DNA from: an uncultured Clostridia bacterium
GTDB taxonomy: Bacteria > Bacillota > Clostridia > TANB77 > CAG-508
Assembly (NCBI GenBank): GCA_947629805.1
Contig: CANRFE010000011.1
Coordinates: 1 to 17,583 of the forward strand
Length of the DNA stretch: 17,583 bases
Direction: 5' to 3'
The notes under the pieces are model-generated. The model saw nothing but the letters and a program-made list of their open reading frames with translations. It did no database searches and had not been told where the DNA came from. Numbering within the stretch: the stretch's first letter is position 1; every line of letters starts with the position of its first letter. The position numbers and the translations under genes were made by a program. This document shows, piece after piece, positions 13,335 through 17,583 of this stretch.

Positions 13335-14970
13335 ATGGCATATACAGCGTTATATCGAACCTTTAGACCTACTACTTTTTCAGAAATGGTAGGGCAAGAG
13401 CATATTACAAAAACGTTAAAAAATCAAATTATAGCGGGTAGAGTAGGACATGCCTATCTATTTAATGGCGGACGAGGTACAGGAAAAACTTCTGCTGCTA
13501 AAATTTTAGCGCGAGCAGTGAATTGTTTGCATCCAAAGGACCGGAGAACCTTGTAATGAATGTGAGATTTGTAAGGCTGCCTTGAATGGAAGTTTAACGG
13601 ATATTGTAGAAATGGATGCTGCCTCTAACAATAGTGTAGAAGATATTAGACAAATCCGAGAGGAAGTAAATTTCTTACCAACAAAAGCAAAATATAGAGT
13701 GTATATCATTGATGAGGTTCACATGCTTTCTACAGGTGCTTTTAATGCTCTTTTGAAAACATTAGAAGAACCACCAGAACATGTAAAGTTTATATTGGCA
13801 ACGACCGAACCACAAAAATTGCCAGCTACTATTCTTTCAAGATGTCAACGCTTTGATTTCAAAAAAATAAAGGAAGAAAATATTGCAAAAAGATTGCAAA
13901 TTGTTTGTAAAGAAGCAAAAATTGAAATAACAGACCAGGCCTTAAAAATTATTTCTACTTTAGCAGAAGGAGCAATGCGAGACGCATTAAGTATTTTGGA
14001 AAGATGCATGCAAGAAGGAGAAAAGCAAATTAATGAGGAAAAAGTAAAAGAATTAGTAGGAATTCCTCCATTTCTTTCTATTCATGCTATTACAAAAGCT
14101 ATTCTAGAAAGTGCTCCGGAAGAAGCTTTACAAGCAATAGAGGCAGTTCTAGAAGAAGGAAAAGATTTAACCAATGTACTTTGGGAAATGGTAAAATATT
14201 TAAGGGATATTTTAGTTTATAAAACAACAAAAGATACATCTATTTACAATAAGGAAGAAATCATACAAATGCAACAACTAGCACAAGAAGTGGAAAAAGA
14301 TAGATTATTATCTATAATTTGCGAATTATCTAATTTAGAAAATGAAATAAAATGGTCTTCTCAAAAAATAATTCTATTTCAAGCAGGAATATTAAAGTTA
14401 TGTTATAAAGAAGAAAAAAATCCTTCTTCCTCTATAGATAAGAATGAAATGAATAACTTAAAAAATAGAATTACAGAGTTAGAAACAAAAATAAATCAAC
14501 TAGGACAAGGTAGTGTAAAAAGACAAGACGAAGAAGAAAAGAAAAATAGAGATTCTAAAAATCTGGTAGATAAACAAGAAGCCAAAATAGAAATAAAACA
14601 AGAAAATACAAAGAAAACAACAGTAGAAAAGGGAATTAAGGCATGGCCTAATATAGTAGAGAGTTTGAAACAAGAAGGAAAAATTATGTTATATACCAAT
14701 TTAATGAATTCGCAAGCAAAAGAATTGAACGATATGACAGTTGGTATTTCTTTTCCGAAAGGTTTAACTCCATTTGGAAAAACTATTTTAGAAAAAAATG
14801 AAAATAAAACAGAATTAGAAAAACGCATTTCTATGGAATTTGGCAAACCAATGAGAATAAAATATATAGAAAAAGAGGAACAAGAAGATGTAAAGGCAGA
14901 AATAGAAAAAAATACATTGGAAAGTTTTGCACAGGATTTGGATTTACCACTGAATATTATGGATGAATAG
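13335..14970 (+). CDS. dnaX: DNA polymerase III gamma/tau subunit, frame joined by +1 shift at CGG
   Basis: Reading 13335-13541, skipping C13542, then 13543-14970 gives 544 residues, a normal DnaX length. It is the clamp-loader ATPase of the replisome and is essential. Seen: Walker A GGRGTGKT (residues 45-52), a four-Cys zinc module C64, C73, C76, C79 (NCLHPKD-G-EPCNECEIC), Walker B IIDEVH, and the SRC motif LSRCQRF, then helical domain III and a charged linker plus tau-like C-terminus. The frame break splits the zinc module: one Cys is before it and three after. AGGAGG at 13321-13326 precedes ATG 13335. It is followed by ybaB and recR. Without the shift translation stops at 13556 after 73 residues, which would be lethal. 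Confidence 0.93.
13542..13545 (+). other. In-frame CGG (CGGA): +1 frameshift site in dnaX
   Basis: Zero-frame is CCA AAG GAC CGG AGA ACC TTG TAA. Skipping one C gives AAG GAC GGA GAA CCT TGT AAT GAA TGT, i.e. K-D-G-E-P-C-N-E-C, matching the clostridial pattern of HPKDGEPCNEC. The site is unrelated in position and direction to the known -1 dnaX shift in E. coli. Confidence 0.92.
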
Positions 14971-14987
14971 AAAGGAGTTAGAAAAGT

Positions 14988-15332
14988 ATGTCAAAAAAAG
15001 GAGGATTCCCAGGAGGAATGGGAGGATTTGGGGGAATGAACCTAAATCAATTGATGAAAGAAGCAAAAAAAATGCAAGCAGATATGGAAAAAAGTCAAGA
15101 AGAATTAAGTCAAGCAGAATTTGAAGCAACAGCAGGTGGGGGAGCTGTTACTATAAAAGTATCTGGAACAAAAGAAATAAAAGAAATTATCATAAAAAAA
15201 GAAGTAGTTGATCCAGAAGATGTAGAAATGTTGCAAGATTTGCTATTAACTTGTGCTAATGAAGCATTAAGAAAAGTAGATTCTGCACAAGCAGCAAGTT
15301 TAGGAAAATATAACATTCATGGTTTAATGTAA
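14988..15332 (+). CDS. ybaB: YbaB/EbfC nucleoid-associated protein
   Basis: 114 residues; a Gly/Phe-rich start (FPGGMGGFGGMNLNQLMKEAKKMQ) then the EbfC core QADMEKSQEELSQAEFEATAGGGAVTIKVSG (key AGGGAVTIKVSG) and DPEDVEMLQDLLLTCANEAL. YbaB family proteins form tweezer-shaped dimers that bind DNA. The gene is always between dnaX and recR in Firmicutes (yaaK in Bacillus), and here begins 17 nt after dnaX with AAGGAG upstream. Confidence 0.95.
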   Translation: MSKKGGFPGGMGGFGGMNLNQLMKEAKKMQADMEKSQEELSQAEFEATAGGGAVTIKVSGTKEIKEIIIKKEVVDPEDVEMLQDLLLTCANEALRKVDSAQAASLGKYNIHGLM

Positions 15333-15342
15333 GGAGAAAACA

Positions 15343-15942
15343 ATGTCATATTATTCACCATCCATAGAGAAATTAATTGAAGCATTTGAAAAATTACCAA
15401 GTATAGGCAATAAAACAGCAGCAAGACTTGCTTTTTATATGTTGGACTGTCCAGAAGAAGAAGTAAAAGAATTTGTTGCTAGTATTCTTAATGCAAAGAA
15501 AAACTTAAAATATTGTTCAAAATGTTACAATATATCGGATACAGACCCTTGTAATATTTGTTCCAATCCTAAAAGAGATGCAAGTATGATTTGTGTAGTA
15601 GAAGATGTAAAAGATGTAGTTGCTATGGAAAGAACACATGAATTTAAGGGGTTGTACCATGTATTACATGGCTCTATTTCTCCTATGAATGGAATAGGAC
15701 CAGATGATATAAAAATCAAAGAATTAATATCTCGCTTAATGCAAGGAGAAGTAAAAGAAATTATATTAGCAACAAACCCAAGAGTAGAAGGAGAAGCAAC
15801 AGCTATGTATATTTCAAAACTGGTAAAACCATTAGGAGTAAAAGTAACAAGAATTGCGCATGGAATTCCAGTTGGAGGAGATTTAGAATATACAGACGAA
15901 ATCACATTAACGAAAGCATTAGAAGGAAGAAGAGAACTTTAA
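15343..15942 (+). CDS. recR: Recombination mediator RecR
   Basis: 199 residues, standard length. Order: helix-hairpin-helix FEKLPSIGNKTAARLAFYML near the N-terminus (residues about 11-30), C4 zinc finger CSKC...CNIC (residues about 56-75), then the Toprim domain VVEDVKDVVAMERTHEFKGLYHVLHG and C-terminal Walker-B-like EYTDEITL. RecR, with RecF or RecO, helps load RecA on gapped DNA. Start ATG 15343 has AAGGAG 6 nt upstream. It is the last gene of the SRP RNA-dnaX-ybaB-recR unit. Confidence 0.97.
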   Translation: MSYYSPSIEKLIEAFEKLPSIGNKTAARLAFYMLDCPEEEVKEFVASILNAKKNLKYCSKCYNISDTDPCNICSNPKRDASMICVVEDVKDVVAMERTHEFKGLYHVLHGSISPMNGIGPDDIKIKELISRLMQGEVKEIILATNPRVEGEATAMYISKLVKPLGVKVTRIAHGIPVGGDLEYTDEITLTKALEGRREL

Positions 15943-15973
15943 CCTGTTTTTGGAGACGGAGGAAAAAAACAGG
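15943..15973 (+). terminator. Hairpin right after recR, weak terminator candidate
   Basis: CCTGTTTTT (15943-15951) and AAAAACAGG (15965-15973) are perfect complements with a 13-nt purine-rich loop, starting at the base after the recR stop. The following bases are only moderately T-rich (agaatattttt), so termination strength is uncertain. Confidence 0.4.
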
Positions 15974-16006
15974 AGAATATTTTTCCATGTTCCAAAATTT
16001 AATATA

Positions 16007-16040
16007 AAAATATCTTTTAGTTATGAAAAAAGAGATATTA
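16007..16040 (-). terminator. Terminator of the DUF6774-like gene
   Basis: AATATCT (complement of 16039-16033) pairs with AGATATT (complement of 16015-16009) and runs into T's on the - strand. The stop codon of the gene is inside the stem. Confidence 0.6.
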
Positions 16041-16241
16041 AAACGAAGGCTTTTCCTTATTAGAAGAAGCATCGTTAGAGGTTCCTTTAGAAGAAAGGAT
16101 TCCTAAGTTATCACCCAAAGCAGAAAAGAAATTAGATAAAATACCAGCCTCATCAGCGGTTACATTTTTCCCAATAGAAATAGCAAGGCTACTTGCAAGG
16201 GCAATCCATTCACAACTATTTAAATTTTTAATAGAAAACAT
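16038..16241 (-). CDS. Small DUF6774-like protein, 67 residues
   Basis: The peptide has the pattern of a family of short Clostridia proteins: a Cys-containing N-terminal helix (NLNSCEWIALASSLAISIGKNV), then a conserved SADE-like turn (TADEAGILSNFFSALGDNLGIL) and a disordered Ser/Lys tail. No enzyme motif or signal peptide is visible; function is unknown. ATG 16241 is preceded by AGGTGAG at a good distance. The gene is antisense-oriented between recR and the Gdt1-like gene, where Bacillus has yaaL/bofA. The family assignment is from memory of the motif and should be treated as probable. Confidence 0.72.
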   Translation of the reverse strand: MFSIKNLNSCEWIALASSLAISIGKNVTADEAGILSNFFSALGDNLGILSSKGTSNDASSNKEKPSF

Positions 16242-16281
16242 AAGCTCACCTATTTATAGTATATTAAGGGAGCTTTTTTTT
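16242..16281 (+). terminator. Hairpin with T8: + strand terminator overlapping the ribosome site of the - strand gene
   Basis: AAGCTC-a-CCT (16242-16251) pairs with AGG-GAGCTT (16267-16275) and runs into a T tract (to 16281). On the + strand this is a good terminator for transcripts coming through from recR. On the - strand the same bases contain the Shine-Dalgarno AGGTGAG of the 67-residue gene, pairing it with upstream bases. Confidence 0.6.
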
Positions 16282-16376
16282 GTTTATTTTTTCTTTTTCC
16301 TATTTCTAAAACTTATATCTTGCTATAGTCTAAAATAATTTTTTTGTCATATAGATAGAGCAAGGAGTTGAATACT

Positions 16377-16994
16377 ATGGAATTACTATATCCTTTTTTT
16401 GTTGCATTCTTTTTAATTTTTATTTCCGAATTAGGAGATAAAACGCAATTATTGGTTCTTTCTTTTTCTCATAAAACAAAGCCTATTTTTATTTTATCTG
16501 GAGTTGCATTAGGAACCTTTTTTAGTCATGGGATGGCTATTTTATTTGGTAGTTCTATTAGCCTTTTAGAAAATGACTTTTTTCATATTGTTTTAGAAAT
16601 TTTAACTTATTTAACTTTTTTATTTTTTGGATTCCTTTCTTTTATTCCTAAAAAACAAAAAAAGGAAAATACTAAAAAAAGTAATTTTTTTGCTAATTTT
16701 TCTTCTTCTGGTATTGGATATCTATTGGTAATAGCTTTTTCTATTATTGTTGGAGAAATAGGAGATAAGACCTTTTTAGCTTCTTTAGGTCTTGGTATTA
16801 GTTACCCATCCTATAAAATTTCCTTAATAACAGGTGCTATAGCAGGAATGGTTTTTTCTGACTTTCTTGCGATTTCTTTTGGAAAATTTCTAAATCATTA
16901 TCTTTCAGAGAGGGCTATGCAACAATTATCTGGTATATTGTTTTTCTTATTTGGTATAGTGGGATTCATTAAATTTTTCCTTTCCTTTTTCTAA
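16377..16994 (+). CDS. Gdt1/TMEM165 (UPF0016) family Mn2+/Ca2+ exporter-like transporter
   Basis: 205 residues from ATG 16377, chosen over the TTG at 16368 because AAGGAG (16362-16367) is 9 nt before the ATG. The protein is almost entirely membrane (about six segments) and is an internal duplication: each half starts with the family motif E-x-G-D-K-T (SELGDKTQ near residue 19 and GEIGDKTF near 130). Between the halves is a basic cytoplasmic loop (KKQKKENTKK). Relatives export Mn2+ (MntX-like) or exchange Ca2+ for protons. I looked for a yybP-ykoY manganese riboswitch upstream and saw none. Confidence 0.92.
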   Translation: MELLYPFFVAFFLIFISELGDKTQLLVLSFSHKTKPIFILSGVALGTFFSHGMAILFGSSISLLENDFFHIVLEILTYLTFLFFGFLSFIPKKQKKENTKKSNFFANFSSSGIGYLLVIAFSIIVGEIGDKTFLASLGLGISYPSYKISLITGAIAGMVFSDFLAISFGKFLNHYLSERAMQQLSGILFFLFGIVGFIKFFLSFF

Positions 16995-17040
16995 AAGAGA
17001 TAGAAAAAAGTTATATAAAGTATTTGTTCTTAAAAATGGA

Positions 17041-17583
17041 TTATTCTTGGTTAATATATGCACAACCTAATATAGTAATAGGAATACTTGCATCTCTCCA
17101 ATCATTGGTACGATGGGATAAGGAAATACTAGCAGAAGCCGAAACTTCGTCGTAATTTCCACTACATTTTGGAAAGGTAGGTACAAAAGTTCCAGTATCT
17201 ACTCCTGCATATGGATTTTGTTTCGTTGTTGTGACAGAAAATGTGGTTAAATTAGAAACAAGAATATAACAGTTATTAATGTCGAATCCTGCACCATCTG
17301 GGAATTCTTCAGAAAAATCCCAAGGGCCAGAACCAGATTTCCATATTACAGAATTAACAGGTAATGTTGTTTTCGCATTTCCTGTTATTTGTTCTCCTTT
17401 TACCCAAGCTGTTTTTCCTTCCGCTATATCTTCTTCTGTTGCATCCGCATCACTGGTTACTTTTGCTACAATTCCTGTAATTGCTTCTTCAAATTCTTCT
17501 TTTTCTGCTGTAGTTGGTTCTTCTATTGCATTTCCTCCTGCTTGTTCAATAGCATTTGCTATTTCTTGCTTAAATTCTATTAA
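17041..17583 (-). CDS. C-terminal part of a large surface or phage-tail-like protein (runs off the window)
   Basis: On the - strand the frame is open from the window edge to TAA at 17041, 180 codons with no stop. The true start is outside. It is not shown by ATG-to-stop scanning because the visible part has no start. The segment GKTAWVKGEQITG is like the KTAYVNGxKITG repeat found in Firmicute phage tail and surface proteins. It is followed by a beta-rich, Ser/Thr-rich region (SGSGPWDF, NCYILVSNLTTFSVTTTK, SASASISLSHRTND) with only two Cys. I cannot name it; candidates are a prophage tail/baseplate component or a wall-associated protein. The opposite-strand frame at 17389-17583 is Cys/Phe-rich nonsense and is the shadow of this one. 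Confidence 0.65.
   Translation of the reverse strand, partial: LIEFKQEIANAIEQAGGNAIEEPTTAEKEEFEEAITGIVAKVTSDADATEEDIAEGKTAWVKGEQITGNAKTTLPVNSVIWKSGSGPWDFSEEFPDGAGFDINNCYILVSNLTTFSVTTTKQNPYAGVDTGTFVPTFPKCSGNYDEVSASASISLSHRTNDWRDASIPITILGCAYINQE

Noticed and set aside
14496..14846. Minus-strand open frame of 116 codons inside dnaX
   Set aside because: Shadow of the Lys/Glu-rich linker of DnaX; Phe/Ser-rich composition, no ribosome site, no family likeness.
2660..14970. The four broken genes as ordinary pseudogenes
   Set aside because: dnaX is essential, all four breaks are single and of the same type, and everything on each side is well conserved without further stops or lost motifs.
2660..14970. 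Simple reassignment of CGG to another amino acid (as reported for CGG to Trp or Gln in some Firmicutes)
   Set aside because: Reassignment keeps the triplet frame; here reading CGG as any amino acid leaves the downstream frame wrong. Only a one-base skip restores it.
15525..15905. Minus-strand open frame of 126 codons inside recR
   Set aside because: Antisense shadow of a well-identified gene.
16282..16376. Manganese (yybP-ykoY) riboswitch before the Gdt1-like gene
   Set aside because: The leader is short and AT-rich with no paired structure or conserved loops that I can see.
17389..17583. Plus-strand frame rich in Phe and Cys at the window end
   Set aside because: The opposite strand is open for 180 codons with a plausible protein; this is its shadow.

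Overview
The window is strongly AT-rich, with AGA as the usual arginine codon. It carries sporulation genes (spmA, spmB, spoIIR), an AbrB-type regulator and a Bacillus/Clostridium-like dnaX-ybaB-recR cluster. It therefore looks like chromosomal DNA from a low-GC, endospore-forming Firmicute, most likely an uncultivated Clostridia lineage. Nearly all genes are housekeeping; I see no insertion sequence, prophage or CRISPR array.

Layout: (1) 1-1500, + strand: the 3' part of a TrmN6-like tRNA methyltransferase gene, rsmI and a terminator shared with the opposing abrB. (2) 1498-3190: abrB (-), then spmA-spmB (+). (3) 3190-3546: a strong promoter, a 42-codon ORF and a structured, 6S-like RNA candidate. 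(4) 3547-6901, - strand: spoIIR, terminator, murA, yycJ/walJ, rlmH. (5) 7056-10810, + strand: an unknown gene, then a UDPGP-family sugar-nucleotide pyrophosphorylase and pgcA. (6) 10808-11519, - strand: a TtcA-like tRNA thiolase, divergent from tRNA-Arg(CCT). (7) 11621-15942, + strand: tRNA-Arg, tadA, tRNA-Ser(CGA), a membrane-anchored unknown, SRP RNA, dnaX, ybaB, recR. (8) 16038-17583: a DUF6774-like small gene (-), a Gdt1-type cation transporter (+), and the C-terminal part of a surface or phage-tail-like protein (-) running off the edge.

Main discovery: four conserved genes (spmB, the pyrophosphorylase, ttcA, dnaX) each have their frame broken once, and all four breaks are the same. The zero-frame codon at the break is CGG, and skipping its C so that the following GGN is read as glycine restores the family sequence exactly (KL-G-LMAS, AGGQ-G-TRLG, NP-G-FSFFD, HPKD-G-EPCNEC). 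By hand count CGG occurs about thirty times out of frame in the coding regions, but in frame only at these four sites; I found no CGG used as a normal sense codon. The codons before the four sites (CTT, CAA, CCA, GAC) share nothing and cannot re-pair after a +1 slip. This argues for an A-site event: either an unassigned CGG that forces +1 shifting, or a tRNA-Gly that reads CGGN as a quadruplet. Random sequencing errors or gene decay explain the pattern poorly. The rule that every in-frame CGG means +1 shift to Gly is, to my knowledge, undescribed in bacteria; mitochondrial AGGY frameshifting in Perkinsus is the closest precedent I recall.

The two tRNAs and tadA bear on this. TadA makes inosine-34 in tRNA-Arg(ACG), which reads CGU/CGC/CGA but not CGG; tRNA-Arg(CCT) reads AGG. 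CGG would be orphaned if tRNA-Arg(CCG) has been lost, which cannot be seen from this window.
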